Below are positions 38,169 to 47,451 of a DNA stretch of 64,000 bases, in pieces. Below the pieces are notes generated by a model, which was not told the DNA's origin, did not search any database, and saw only the letters and a program-made list of their open reading frames with translations. The stretch spans positions 124,001-188,000 of the forward strand of contig NZ_CP155560.1 in assembly GCF_022095615.2 (NCBI RefSeq). Direction: 5' to 3'. Every line of letters starts with the position of its first letter. Position 1 is the first letter of the stretch. The stretch comes from Bacillus thuringiensis. Its GTDB lineage: Bacteria; Bacillota; Bacilli; Bacillales; Bacillaceae_G. Both the position numbers and the translations under genes were made by a program.

Positions 38169-40633
38169 TTCATAGTTACAAACAGTTAAGTCAAAAATAT
38201 CTCAGAAGTAATATAAAACGTACTCTGCTAACATTAACAGGTATTATTCTAGCATTGGCGCTAATAACAACGATTGGACTTTTTTTAAATAGTGGATACA
38301 CTTCGGGAATTGATAATGCTAAAAAAGGTTCTATGGGTTCTGCAAATATTTCAGTTGAAAATTATAATCAAAAGCTTTTCAATATGATAAAAAGTAATCC
38401 GAATATATCTTCTTATGGCATCATAACTCCAGGAGAGGTGCTCCATGTTGATGATATAGCTGTTTCTTATATGTATGCAGATCATCAAGCATTGAAGCTG
38501 TTACAGTCTAGTATTCCTGTGGAAGGTAAGCTGCCTTCAAATGAAGGCGAGGCTGTTTTGGAAAAATGGATGCTGCCTTACTTCGGTCCCAATCTTAAAT
38601 TAGGCGGTATGTTTACTATTCATGAAAAAAAATATAAACTTGTTGGTTTGCTAAATAAGTCTAGTAGTACTCAGGAAAATAAAACTGGTCAATTATTTAC
38701 ATATAAAAATAAGTTCAAAGTTGGTGAAGGTAGCGTATTGATTGAATTGCATAAGTACGCAAACTTTGAGGAAGTTGAAAACCAATTTAAATTATTGACG
38801 AATAAAGAAAATATAAGAGTGAATGACGAATTAAAGAAATCCTTAAAGCCTAGTGTGGAGATAATGGTGGCAGCCGCTATTAGTATTGGGATTGTTGTGA
38901 TTTCTACGATTGTTATTATTTACAATGCATTTCAAATTAGTATAGTAGAGCGAATGAAACAGTTTGGGCTATTGAGGAGTATTGGAGCTACAAAAAAACA
39001 AATCAGAAAAATTGTGATAAGAGAAGCAACATTTCTTTCTATTATTGCTATCTTTTTTGGGATTTTGTGCAGTATATCAGTAGTCTTTTTACTTAATCAA
39101 GTACTGATAAACGTACTTAAAAACTCTATGGGATATACAATTAAATTAGATTGGTTAATTATATGTGTAAGTTCGTTAATTACATTGATAACTGTTTATA
39201 TTTCAAGCTATTTTCCTGCTTTTTTTGCAGGTAGAATTTCACCGCTACTGGCCGTAAGTAGCCGATTGGCTATAAAAAAAGAAAAAATAAAGAAAAAAAA
39301 GAGAACAAAACTAAAGAAACCACTATCTTTTCCGTTAAGTATGGCATTGAAAAATATCCAAAGAAATCCCAATAGATATACAGTTACAATTTTGTCTATT
39401 ATTATAAGTAGTGTACTGTATATCACGTTTACGTTTCTCATAGATACTGTCATTCAGCGTAAACAACCGGAAATTCAAGCTCTAAAATCGGATATATCAG
39501 TTACGGTTAATTCAAATTTAGACAAGCCTAGCATAGATCGTATGAGTCGAAATATTTATAAAGTTAATAACGTAGAGAATCTGTACAAGCAATATCAGGC
39601 AAATGATTTTTATACGAGAGTACCAAAAAATAAACAAATTAAAGAATTACAAGGAAATGAATCGCTGTATCATAAAGTAAAATACAATAATCAAACTGTA
39701 GAAATTATGGAAACGCAAATAAAAGCATACGATGAGAATAGTTTAAAGAAATTAGCTGAAAATGTAACTAGTGGAAGAATTGATATTTCAAAATTAAATC
39801 GTGAAAAAGAGGTTATTTTAGTAAAGCAAGCTGCATCAAATGATATGAATACAAGTAAAAAATATATAGGTTCTCTAAGTACTTTTCAGGTAGGGGATGA
39901 AATCCAAATAACAAGTCGGCAGGAAAGAAAACCTATAGAGGAAATCTCCTACAATGAAGAAAAACTAGAAACTTTAAAAATAGCTGCAATTGTAGAATTG
40001 GATATTTTTAATATGAGCAGAGTGATGGATACCATAACTTTTATTACTAGTGAACAAATAGCCGAAAATATTACACCATCGCCACAAAAATTAACAGGTT
40101 TTGAAATTGATTTAGAGAATCAATCTCAGGCTGATGCTACAATTTTAGATATACAAAAGAAACTGGGTGGAGATGCATCTATAGAAGTGAAAAATAATAT
40201 TGTTCAAAGTAATTTCCATACAGACAATATACTTTATATAAAAATATTAGGGTACGGATTTATAGCTGTTATTACACTAATTGGTTGTGTAAATATTTTA
40301 AATACCATCACAGTCAGCATCATTATGAGAAGAAAAGAATTAGCTGCTTTAAAATCGATTGGCATGTCGCAAAAGGATTTGAAAAAGATGGTTATATATG
40401 AAGGGCTCCTGTACGGTTTCTTTGGAAGCATACAAGGAATCTTTTTCGGCTGTATGTTGTCATATATTCTTTATGTAGCACTGTCAAATACGGTTTCGTT
40501 TGAATGGATTATTCCTTATCAATCTAGCTTTATCACTTTTATAACTGCACTGTTGATTAGTTATGTATCGGTACTAATTCCGCTGGGGAAAATTAAAAAG
40601 GATAACGTTATAGATGTAATTAGAGAAGAATAG
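38165..40633 (+). CDS. FtsX-like ABC transporter permease
   Basis: 822 residues from TTG 38165, with the ribosome site GGAGGGGAGGAG just upstream and the start overlapping the ATPase stop. The layout is one membrane segment (RTLLTLTGIILALALITTIG), a roughly 210-residue extracytoplasmic domain, three segments (VMVAAAISIGIVVISTIVII onward, with the FtsX motif RMKQFGLLRSIGATKKQIRK), a second copy starting NPNRYTVTILSIIIS with another large outer domain, and three final segments (MRRKELAALKSIGMSQKDLK). Two FtsX units in tandem put it in the MacB/YknZ-BceB-like group. It is probably controlled by the adjacent two-component system. Confidence 0.88.
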   Translation: MIHSYKQLSQKYLRSNIKRTLLTLTGIILALALITTIGLFLNSGYTSGIDNAKKGSMGSANISVENYNQKLFNMIKSNPNISSYGIITPGEVLHVDDIAVSYMYADHQALKLLQSSIPVEGKLPSNEGEAVLEKWMLPYFGPNLKLGGMFTIHEKKYKLVGLLNKSSSTQENKTGQLFTYKNKFKVGEGSVLIELHKYANFEEVENQFKLLTNKENIRVNDELKKSLKPSVEIMVAAAISIGIVVISTIVIIYNAFQISIVERMKQFGLLRSIGATKKQIRKIVIREATFLSIIAIFFGILCSISVVFLLNQVLINVLKNSMGYTIKLDWLIICVSSLITLITVYISSYFPAFFAGRISPLLAVSSRLAIKKEKIKKKKRTKLKKPLSFPLSMALKNIQRNPNRYTVTILSIIISSVLYITFTFLIDTVIQRKQPEIQALKSDISVTVNSNLDKPSIDRMSRNIYKVNNVENLYKQYQANDFYTRVPKNKQIKELQGNESLYHKVKYNNQTVEIMETQIKAYDENSLKKLAENVTSGRIDISKLNREKEVILVKQAASNDMNTSKKYIGSLSTFQVGDEIQITSRQERKPIEEISYNEEKLETLKIAAIVELDIFNMSRVMDTITFITSEQIAENITPSPQKLTGFEIDLENQSQADATILDIQKKLGGDASIEVKNNIVQSNFHTDNILYIKILGYGFIAVITLIGCVNILNTITVSIIMRRKELAALKSIGMSQKDLKKMVIYEGLLYGFFGSIQGIFFGCMLSYILYVALSNTVSFEWIIPYQSSFITFITALLISYVSVLIPLGKIKKDNVIDVIREE

Positions 40634-40876
40634 CAGTGATTATAACAATATGTGATTCAGAAGTTCAACCGAGATACGTGTAAAACGGTTCGTAATCTGT
40701 ATTATATTTCAATTATAGTTTTTTTAGCTAAAAATATCTGCCTGACAATTAACAAATAGCTGATTACCTAAATGTTATAAGACCCGACACGAACGAAAAA
40801 AGAAAATTGTACGTTTAGGGGTTCAGCCACATCGCTATCAAGCTAACAAGACAAAATACACCCTAAAATGAAAAAG

Positions 40877-40914
40877 ACGTTATTCTTTCTGAGAAATCAT
40901 AGGAAAGGATAACG
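40877..40914 (+). promoter_or_regulatory. IS231-type leader hairpin without a transposase
   Basis: ACGTTATTCTTTC and GGAAAGGATAACGT form the same stem that hides the ribosome site of the IS231 transposase (compare 43032-43070). Here it is followed by passenger genes, which shows the left end was copied from an IS231 up to the transposase start. Confidence 0.6.
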
Positions 40915-40974
40915 TTTTTTTATCAATGTGACGGTATCCTATATGAAAAATTAACATCGCTCCAAATGTATATA

Positions 40975-41003
40975 TTGTATATATTGTGCATAGTGTGTAT
41001 AAT
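40975..41003 (+). promoter_or_regulatory. Promoter of the GntR/ABC operon
   Basis: TTGTAT (40975-40980) and TATAAT (40998-41003) are 17 bases apart, within a run of TATATTGTATATATTGTG-type repeats that would suit binding by a YtrA-like GntR regulator. Confidence 0.5.
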
Positions 41004-41039
41004 GTGTTCATAAGCATTTAAGACGCAAGGAGTTGAATC

Positions 41040-41414
41040 ATGAGAATCTTACTATCAAATAAGTCTAAGTCTCCTATTTATCAACAAATCATTGACCAAA
41101 TTATATTACAAGTATCAAATGGGACATTGAAAGAAGATGATGCATTACCTTCCATGCGTTCATTAGCTAGAGACTTGAAGGTAAGTGTTATTACTTCAAA
41201 AAGAGCATACGAAGAACTTGAAAAAGCAGGTTACATCTACTCTATAGTGGGGAAAGGCTCATTTGTTGCAAAACAAACAAAAAAGAAACAAGTAGATGAA
41301 CCAAGTGATCCAATACGTGAAAAGTTCAGCATAATCGTCCGAGAGAGTAAGGCTAATCATTTATTAAAGGATGAGTTAATACAGATTATTCATCGTATTT
41401 ATGAGGAGGAATAG
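41040..41414 (+). CDS. GntR-family regulator, YtrA subgroup
   Basis: 124 residues; AAGGAG is 7 bases before the ATG. The winged helix includes SKSPIYQQIIDQIILQVSNG, LPSMRSLARDLKVSVITSKRAYEELE and GKGSFVA. Only a short C-terminal dimerisation tail follows (LLKDELIQIIHRIYEEE), as in YtrA proteins, which lack a large ligand domain. Such regulators repress the ABC genes that follow and are relieved by cell-wall antibiotics in B. subtilis. Two bases separate it from the ATPase gene. Confidence 0.88.
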   Translation: MRILLSNKSKSPIYQQIIDQIILQVSNGTLKEDDALPSMRSLARDLKVSVITSKRAYEELEKAGYIYSIVGKGSFVAKQTKKKQVDEPSDPIREKFSIIVRESKANHLLKDELIQIIHRIYEEE

Positions 41415-41416
41415 AA

Positions 41417-42286
41417 GTGGAAAACATTGTAGAACTGAAAAATGTTTCAAAAACATATAATGGATTTTCTTTAAAAAATGTATCGTTCAACATAAAAAAG
41501 GGGTTTGTAACGGGATTTGTTGGCGGAAATGGCGCAGGAAAAAGTACAACAATTAAACTAATTATGGATCTTATTAGCAAGGATAGTGGAGATATCAAAG
41601 TTTTTGGTAAGGATTATCAAAAGGATCAAGTTTCTATTAAAGAGCGTATTGGATTCGTATATGATGACAATATCTTTTATGAAGATATGACAGTTCATCA
41701 ACTGAAAAAATTCATTGCTCCAGCTTATAAAAAATGGGATGAAAATCGCTTCCAATCCTACATACGAAACTTTGAGTTACCGACTAACATAAAAATGAAA
41801 AAGATGTCTAAAGGGATGAAAATGAAGACTTCTCTAGCGTTTGCACTTTCGCACCATGCCGAATTTATTATTATGGATGAACCAACTTCTGGGCTTGACC
41901 CTGTATTTCGGAGAGAAATTTTAGACATTCTTTATGATTTAATGGTCGATCAAGATAAAACAATCTTTTTCTCTACGCACATTACAACTGATTTAGACCG
42001 TATAGCTGATTATATTGTATTTATTCATAATGGAGAAATTGTGTTCGAAAAAGATATGCATAGTATTTCTGAAGAATATGCAATTGTAAAAGGGGATACA
42101 GCTTTACTTACACCAAAAATCAGGGAACAATTGATTGGGATTCGTGAAACAAACATTGGATTTGAAGCACTTACAAGTAATGCACTCCATACACATACTC
42201 AACTAGGGAATGATTTTTTAATTGAAGAAGCGACATTAGAAGATATTATGTACTATACAAAAAAGGGGAATATTCAATATGTATAA
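41417..42286 (+). CDS. ABC transporter ATPase of the GntR-linked operon
   Basis: 289 residues, GTG start with AGGAGG upstream. Walker A GGNGAGKST, signature region MSKGMKMKTSLAFALSH (the ABC signature is MSKGM, as in many YtrB/BcrA-like ATPases), Walker B FIIMDEPTSGLDP and the H-loop FSTH. The C-terminal 70 residues form the extra domain usual in drug-export ATPases. It works with the 207-residue permease that overlaps its end by 8 bases, and is probably involved in antimicrobial peptide defence. The operon is the cargo of the MIC231-like cassette. Confidence 0.9.
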   Translation: MENIVELKNVSKTYNGFSLKNVSFNIKKGFVTGFVGGNGAGKSTTIKLIMDLISKDSGDIKVFGKDYQKDQVSIKERIGFVYDDNIFYEDMTVHQLKKFIAPAYKKWDENRFQSYIRNFELPTNIKMKKMSKGMKMKTSLAFALSHHAEFIIMDEPTSGLDPVFRREILDILYDLMVDQDKTIFFSTHITTDLDRIADYIVFIHNGEIVFEKDMHSISEEYAIVKGDTALLTPKIREQLIGIRETNIGFEALTSNALHTHTQLGNDFLIEEATLEDIMYYTKKGNIQYV

Positions 42287-42902
42287 TTTAATATTAAAGG
42301 ACTTTCGATTGCAAAAATTAATTATATTATTGTATTTGATTATCATATGCTTTTTTATTATGACATTTGGAAGCTTTTACTTAATGGTCGTTTTACCAGT
42401 TGGGTCTTATGTGATAAATCTACATTATTATGATGCAAAGAATAATAGTCACAAGTTTATTAACAGCCTTCCTTATAGTAGAAATTCAATTATTATGTCA
42501 AAATATATAGGTACAATGATTTTTATGCTTATAGTGGTGTCATTTTCTTTATCGATTCAAGCAATAATTCAGTTTGTATCTCCGACTTATGGCCAAATTG
42601 CAACTCCACAGGAAATTGTGATTAGTATTCTTACTGCAATGTTGTTTACATCTCTCTACTTACCATTTTTCTATCGCTTTACCAATAAATATTTGATAGC
42701 TGCTGTCAGCATTATTTTTCCTGTATTTGTTGTTTTATGGAGAACAATTGAGGCATATGTAAATATTACTGACCTTGCATATAGCGTGACTACACAATTT
42801 ACTATTAATCAACTCATTATACTTGTTTCAATCGTTACCATACTTATATTTATCGGCTCTTACTTCTTAACGGTGAGAATTTATAAACGCACTGATTTTT
42901 AG
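42279..42902 (+). CDS. ABC-2 type permease of the GntR-linked operon
   Basis: 207 residues with six membrane segments (LIILLYLIIICFFIMTFGSF through ILVSIVTILIFIGSYFLTVR). The soluble stretch after segment 2 (YYDAKNNSHKFINSLPYSRN) is the hallmark of the ABC2_membrane_5 group (D-x-K-x-x-x-x-x-L-x-S-L-P). It overlaps the ATPase gene. No terminator is obvious before the IS231 left end about 80 bases downstream. Confidence 0.85.
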   Translation: MYNLILKDFRLQKLIILLYLIIICFFIMTFGSFYLMVVLPVGSYVINLHYYDAKNNSHKFINSLPYSRNSIIMSKYIGTMIFMLIVVSFSLSIQAIIQFVSPTYGQIATPQEIVISILTAMLFTSLYLPFFYRFTNKYLIAAVSIIFPVFVVLWRTIEAYVNITDLAYSVTTQFTINQLIILVSIVTILIFIGSYFLTVRIYKRTDF

Positions 42903-42982
42903 GAGTCTTGTTTAGCAGAAATATAGAATACCTAATGAGTAACTGTTATACAGATGTACTCTTAAACGCTGTGGTGCTACTC

Positions 42983-44636
42983 AATCGCTATCAAACTAAT
43001 AAAACAAAGTTCTCCCCCAAAATGAAAAAATGCGCTATTCTTTCTGTAGAATCATAGGAAAGGATGGCGGTTTTTTATGTCTATTTCTGTATCCAATGAA
43101 TTACAACTATTTGCTCAAGAGATTCAAAGTTTTTTATCTCCAAATACCTTACGGGATCTTGCTAGAGATGTTGGTTTTGTACAACGAACCAGTAAGTACC
43201 AAGCAAAAGATTTAGTAGCTTTATGTGTATGGGTGAGCCAAAATGTAGCTATGACTTCTTTAACTCAGTTATCTAGCTGTTTAGAAGCATCAACAGAAGT
43301 ACTCATCAGTCCTGAGGGACTGAATCAACGGTTTAATAAGGCCGCCGTCCAACTTTTACAACACATACTAGCCGAACTACTAAGCAAAAAATTGGTCGCA
43401 TCTATGCCGATTTCTTCTCCATACACTTCTGTTTTCAAGCGTATTCGTATTTTAGATTCAACTGCATTTCAACTCCCGGATGTATTTTCATCAGTTTATC
43501 CAGGTGCAGGAGGATGTAGCCATACAGCTGGGATAAAAATTCAACTTGAGTATGATTTGTTAAGTGGACAGTTCCTACATATTCATACAGGTCCAGGTAA
43601 ACAACATGATCGCACTTACGGCTCTCTGTGTGTCCCAACTGTGGCAGCGAATGATTTATGTATCCGAGATTTAGGTTATTTTCATTTAAAAGACCTTCAA
43701 TATATACAAGATAAAGAGGCCTACTATATCTCTCGTATTAAGTCGAATACACGTATTTATCAAAAAAATCCTAACCCTGATTATTTTCAAGATGGAAGAA
43801 TTAAGAAAGGTACGGAGTATATACAGATAGACATGGAGGCGTTAATGAACTCCCTTCAACCAGGACAAACATGTGAAATAGCTGATGCTTATGTAGGAAT
43901 GATTGATAAAGTGCCAGCTCGTGTAATTGTTCATCGATTAACAAAACAACAGCAACAAAAACGATTACAAGATCAAACTGTAAGAGAAAAAAAGAAAGGA
44001 ATGAAGTATTCTCCTCGTAGTAAACGACTCAGTGGTATCAATGTATATATGACAAACACCCCTACAGATATTGTCCCGATGGGACAGGTACATGACTGGT
44101 ATTCTCTGCGTTGGCAAATCGAAATTTTATTTAAAACGTGGAAGTCATTCTTTCAAATTCATCATTGTAAAAAGATAAAACCTGAACGATTGGAGTGCCA
44201 TTTATATGGTCAGTTGATTGCCATTCTACTCTGTTCTTCTATCATGTTTCAGATGCGCCAATTGCTCCTCATGAAGAAAAAACGAGAGCTTAGTGAGTAT
44301 AAAGCCATATATATGATTAAAGACTATTTTCTTCTTCTATTCCAAACTATACAAAAAAACACCCAAGAGCTATCAAAGATGTTACTTCGCCTGTTCAATC
44401 TCCTACAGCAAAACGGGCGGAAATCTCATCGATATGAGAAAAAAACAGTCTTTGATATATTAGGTGTTGTTTACAATTGTACCATGTCTGATAATCAAGC
44501 CGCTTAATTCAAAAAAGTGAAACCCGTTAGGGTTTATTTCGTATGCAAATCTTTCAATCACCTACACTTGCCCTTTAGAAAAAAGAAACAATCTCGCCTA
44601 AAATTGACTTTGCATAAGCTTAGGTTGATAGCGATG
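42983..44636 (+). mobile_element. IS231-family insertion sequence, copy 1 (intact)
   Basis: 1654 bp. The left repeat begins AATCGCTATCAAACTAAT (42983-43000), the right repeat ends at 44636, and the leader hairpin at 43032-43070 has the ribosome site GGAAAGG in its 3' arm. A terminator AAACCC-GTTA-GGGTTT (44520-44535) follows the transposase. The flanking 11 bases differ (TGGTGCTACTC left, GGGTTCAGCCA right), so it did not insert here with this pair of ends alone. Confidence 0.85.
43077..44507 (+). CDS. IS231-type transposase (IS4 family)
   Basis: 476 residues, matching the roughly 478 of IS231A. It starts MSISVSNELQLFAQEIQSFL, similar to the known IS231 N-terminus. The DDE residues lie in IRILDSTAFQL (first Asp), [11 protein letters not shown] (second Asp) and [15 protein letters not shown], the Y-(2)-R-(3)-E-(6)-K box of IS4 elements. 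The frame is complete, so the element may be active. The ATG follows directly after the leader hairpin, whose 3' arm would block translation from read-through transcripts. Confidence 0.93.
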   Translation: MSISVSNELQLFAQEIQSFLSPNTLRDLARDVGFVQRTSKYQAKDLVALCVWVSQNVAMTSLTQLSSCLEASTEVLISPEGLNQRFNKAAVQLLQHILAELLSKKLVASMPISSPYTSVFKRIRILDSTAFQLPDVFSSVYPGAGGCSHTAGIKIQLEYDLLSGQFLHIHTGPGKQHDRTYGSLCVPTVAANDLCIRDLGYFHLKDLQYIQDKEAYYISRIKSNTRIYQKNPNPDYFQDGRIKKGTEYIQIDMEALMNSLQPGQTCEIADAYVGMIDKVPARVIVHRLTKQQQQKRLQDQTVREKKKGMKYSPRSKRLSGINVYMTNTPTDIVPMGQVHDWYSLRWQIEILFKTWKSFFQIHHCKKIKPERLECHLYGQLIAILLCSSIMFQMRQLLLMKKKRELSEYKAIYMIKDYFLLLFQTIQKNTQELSKMLLRLFNLLQQNGRKSHRYEKKTVFDILGVVYNCTMSDNQAA

Positions 44637-44992
44637 GGGTTCAGCCACATGCCCATCAACTTAAGATTTTGAAATATCCCCAAGTGTAAAAAAACGTTAT
44701 TTCTCAGTTACTTGATTTTCAAAAAAAAGACTATCTTCTTGCTTGTGCATAGGGATAGTCTTCTTAATTATTGATTAGTTGGAACAGCCTTTACAAACGG
44801 TGAGAATTTATTTTCATAGATACCTTAGCCTTTAAGATTATATAAGTCCAACGATTATTTTTGATTTTTAATAACTACTTCAGTCACGTCTAGCAATTTT
44901 CCCGGTTTAATATTATCCATAATAGACGTACCACCAGCATTTTAATGAAAATATACACTAAGCAAATTTCATATGTACATTCTTTTATGTTA

Positions 44993-45679
44993 TCAACTAC
45001 ATCTTTCTAAAATAAGAGTTAATTCTTCATAGTTTGTTTGCATAACCCAATGCCCACCTCTTTGAATAGAATATACATCCCATTTTCTCTCCTTTGCTAT
45101 TTCAGCTGATCTTTGAAAAATAGGAGCCATTGGCCAATTTGCAGGATGATCAAGAATTTCTATATATGTATGTGGGATCTCATTCATTATCGAATTATTC
45201 ATTTCAATTGATTGTGTAAATGCTAATAGCGGCATAGCAACTTTTCTTTGATCTGACGCATTTCTTGGAACAATACGCCATCCATCTCCATGAACCTTTA
45301 CTTCTTCTATAAAATGTGAAGACATTTCCGGACCAGAAATATCCATTACAGAATCTCCGTTATTTGGAATCATTGCATCAATATACACAATATTTTTAAT
45401 GCATTCTGGAATAATATCTGCAACCCCGGTTATTACCATTCCAGCATAGCTATGCCCTACTAAAATAACTTCCTTTAATTTTTCATAGTGAATAACGTTC
45501 ACAATATCTTGAATATATGTTTTTAATCCTACACCCGGATGTGCAAGATGCGCTCTTTCTCCAAGTCCCGTTAATGTAGGTGTATATACTTCATGTCCCT
45601 TTTTTCTCAGCTGTGTTGCAACTTCCCTCCAAACATATCCACCATCCCATGCACCGTGTACAAGTATAAATGTTGCCAT
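44993..45679 (-). CDS. Alpha/beta hydrolase
   Basis: 228 residues; ATG 45679 follows GAGGGGAG by 7 bases. The start TFILVHGAWDGGYVW carries the oxyanion HG-(A/x)-W motif, the nucleophile elbow is VGHSYAGMV (Ser near residue 81), an Asp lies in YIDAMIPNNGDS or ILDHPANW, and the catalytic His is in RGGHWVMQTN near the C-terminus. It resembles pyrethroid-hydrolase/salicylate-esterase-like small hydrolases (MATFxLVHGAWxGxW). The ester substrate is unknown. It is opposite in strand to the transposase and lies between two IS231-type left ends, so it is probable cassette cargo. Confidence 0.85.
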   Translation of the reverse strand: MATFILVHGAWDGGYVWREVATQLRKKGHEVYTPTLTGLGERAHLAHPGVGLKTYIQDIVNVIHYEKLKEVILVGHSYAGMVITGVADIIPECIKNIVYIDAMIPNNGDSVMDISGPEMSSHFIEEVKVHGDGWRIVPRNASDQRKVAMPLLAFTQSIEMNNSIMNEIPHTYIEILDHPANWPMAPIFQRSAEIAKERKWDVYSIQRGGHWVMQTNYEELTLILERCS

Positions 45680-45758
45680 AATATATCTCCCCTCTAATAC
45701 ATTTAACATTTTATATTTCTAAAATCCATTATAATACATTTTTACAAAATTAACCTTA

Positions 45759-47414
45759 TATGCCCCTCAACTTAAGAGATTTTAATACCCTCAAATACAA
45801 AAAAGCGTTATTCTTTTTGTAAAAATATACAGAAAGGATGACGTTTTTTATGAGTCTTTCGATTCAAAGTGAATTACAATTATTTTCTGAAGAATTATAT
45901 GAATATCTTACTCCTTCATTTTTAGAAAATCTTGCTAGAAAACTAGGTTTTGTACAACGAAAACGTAAATTTTCAGGGCATGATTTAGCTACTATATGTG
46001 TTTGGATCAGTCAACGAGTAGCGAGTGATTCTTTAGTGAGACTGTGTAGTCAACTTCATGCTGTTACAGGAACACTTATGAGTCCAGAAGGACTCAATAA
46101 GCGTTTCAATAAAAAAGCTGTTTTCTTTTTAAAGCATATTTTCTCTGCACTATTAAAAAGTAAAATTTGTGAAACATCAGTGATTCCAAGCGCTTCAATC
46201 GCTTATTTTCAACGAATTCGTATTTTAGATGCAACGATTTTCCAGGTACCAAAACATTTAGCTAGTGTGTACCCTGGGTCAGGTGGTTGTGCCCAAACAG
46301 CGGGTATAAAAATTCAATTAGAATATGACTTACACAGTGGCCAGTTTTTAAATGTTCAAATTGAACCGGGAAAAAATAATGATAAAACCTTTGGAACAGA
46401 GTGTTTAGCGACATTACGTCCTGGGGATCTATGTATTCGGGACTTAGGCTATTATTCATTGGATGATTTAGATCAAATGGATCAACGTGGTGTGTATTAT
46501 ATATCACGGCTTAAATTAAACAATAGGGTATATATCAAAAATGAATTTCCCGAATACTTTCAAAATGGGACAATAAAAAAACAATCTCAGTACATCAAAA
46601 TTGATCTAGAACACATTATGGTTACCTTAAAACCAGGGCAGTCCTATGAAATAAAAGAAGCTTATATTGGAAAGGATAAAAAGCTATTCACTCGATTGAT
46701 TATGTATCGATTAACAGAAAAATAACTTCGTGAGCGTATGAAAAAACAAGTATATACGGAAAGTAAAAAAGGTATTACATATTCGAAAAAAAGCAAACGA
46801 TTAGCTGGTATGAACCTATATGTTACCCATACACCTTGGGAAATTGTTCCGATGGAACAAATCCATGATTTTTACTCTCTCCGTTGGCAAATAGAGATTG
46901 TATTTAAAACATGGAAATCTCTATTTCAAATTCATCATTGGCAAAATATTAAACAAGAGCGATTAGAATGCCATGTTTATGGAAAACTCATTGCCATTTT
47001 TCTATGTTCTTCTACTATGTTTAAGATGCGACAATTAATTTTACAAAAGAAGAAACAAGAATTAAGTGAATATAAAGCAATTGGAATGATTCAAGATCAT
47101 TTACACATTTTATATCGAACCATACAGCAAAACACCCGAGAAATAACAAAGATTTTAATCCGCCTGTTCCATCTTCTACAGAAGAATGGACGAAAATCTC
47201 ACAGATATGAGAAGAAGACTGTCTTTGATATTATGGGTGTTGTCTATGAGTATAATGGTTGAGAAAACAAAAGAAAATTGCATAATTAAAAAAGTGAAAC
47301 CCGTTAGGGTTTATTTGGTATGCGTATTTTTAAGAATATACTTCTATTTTAAGAATGCTTTAACCCGGCTGAACGAAAGTTCAGTTTGTTTACACTCTTA
47401 AGTTGATGGGCATG
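45759..47414 (+). mobile_element. IS231-family insertion sequence, copy 2
   Basis: 1656 bp, the length quoted for IS231A. Left repeat TATGCCCCTCAACTTAAG (45759-45776), right repeat at 47397-47414. It has the leader hairpin, transposase remnant and AAACCC-GTTA-GGGTTT terminator (47297-47312) as in copy 1. There is no matching target duplication: the left flank AATTAACCTTA differs from the right flank GGGTACCGCCA. Confidence 0.85.
45850..47262 (+). pseudogene. IS231 transposase interrupted by a stop codon
   Basis: The frame starts at ATG 45850 ([20 protein letters not shown]) and is open to TAA at 46723-46725, in [20 protein letters not shown]. It then continues in the same frame to 47262 with the [15 protein letters not shown] box. 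Comparison with copy 1 and known IS231 proteins suggests a CAA to TAA change. The product would lack the catalytic Glu, so this copy is inactive unless the stop is read through or it is helped by copy 1. Confidence 0.9.
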
Positions 47415-47451
47415 GGGTACCGCCAGCATTTTGGAAAACTCCAACGCTAAG
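47414..47451 (+). repeat. Tn4430-like 38-bp terminal repeat at the IS231 right edge
   Basis: GGGGTACCGCCAGCATTTTG followed by GAAAACTCCAACGCTAAG closely resembles, from memory, the terminal inverted repeat of the Tn3-family transposon Tn4430. IS231 is known to insert into Tn4430 tips. No Tn3-type transposase is present, so this is a solitary end. Confidence 0.5.

Larger units (their letters stand above)
40830..44636 (+). mobile_element. MIC231-like composite cassette carrying GntR/ABC genes and IS231
   Basis: The left terminal repeat CATCGCTATCAAGCTAAC (40830-40847) and the right terminal repeat CTTAGGTTGATAGCGATG (44619-44636) are inverse to each other and are flanked by the same 11 bases, GGGTTCAGCCA, at 40819-40829 and 44637-44647. 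Target GGG-N5-CC(A/C) and an 11-bp duplication are typical of IS231. The 3807-bp element carries a regulator, an ATPase, a permease and a complete IS231 copy that shares the right end. The left 90 bases keep the IS231 leader hairpin without transposase. Confidence 0.75.
44648..47414 (+). mobile_element. Second MIC231-like composite: alpha/beta hydrolase plus IS231
   Basis: The left repeat CATGCCCATCAACTTAAG (44648-44665) directly follows the 11-bp duplication of the first cassette. The right repeat CTTAAGTTGATGGGCATG (47397-47414) is its exact reverse complement. Between them lie IS231-type subterminal bases, a hydrolase gene and a full-length IS231. The flanks (GGGTTCAGCCA and GGGTACCGCCA) agree at 8 of 11 bases but are not identical, so mobility as a unit is inferred. 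Confidence 0.55.

Noticed and set aside
42972..44647. IS231 copy 1 as a simple single insertion
   Set aside because: Its immediate flanks (TGGTGCTACTC and GGGTTCAGCCA) do not match, whereas the outer left end at 40830 does match the right flank.
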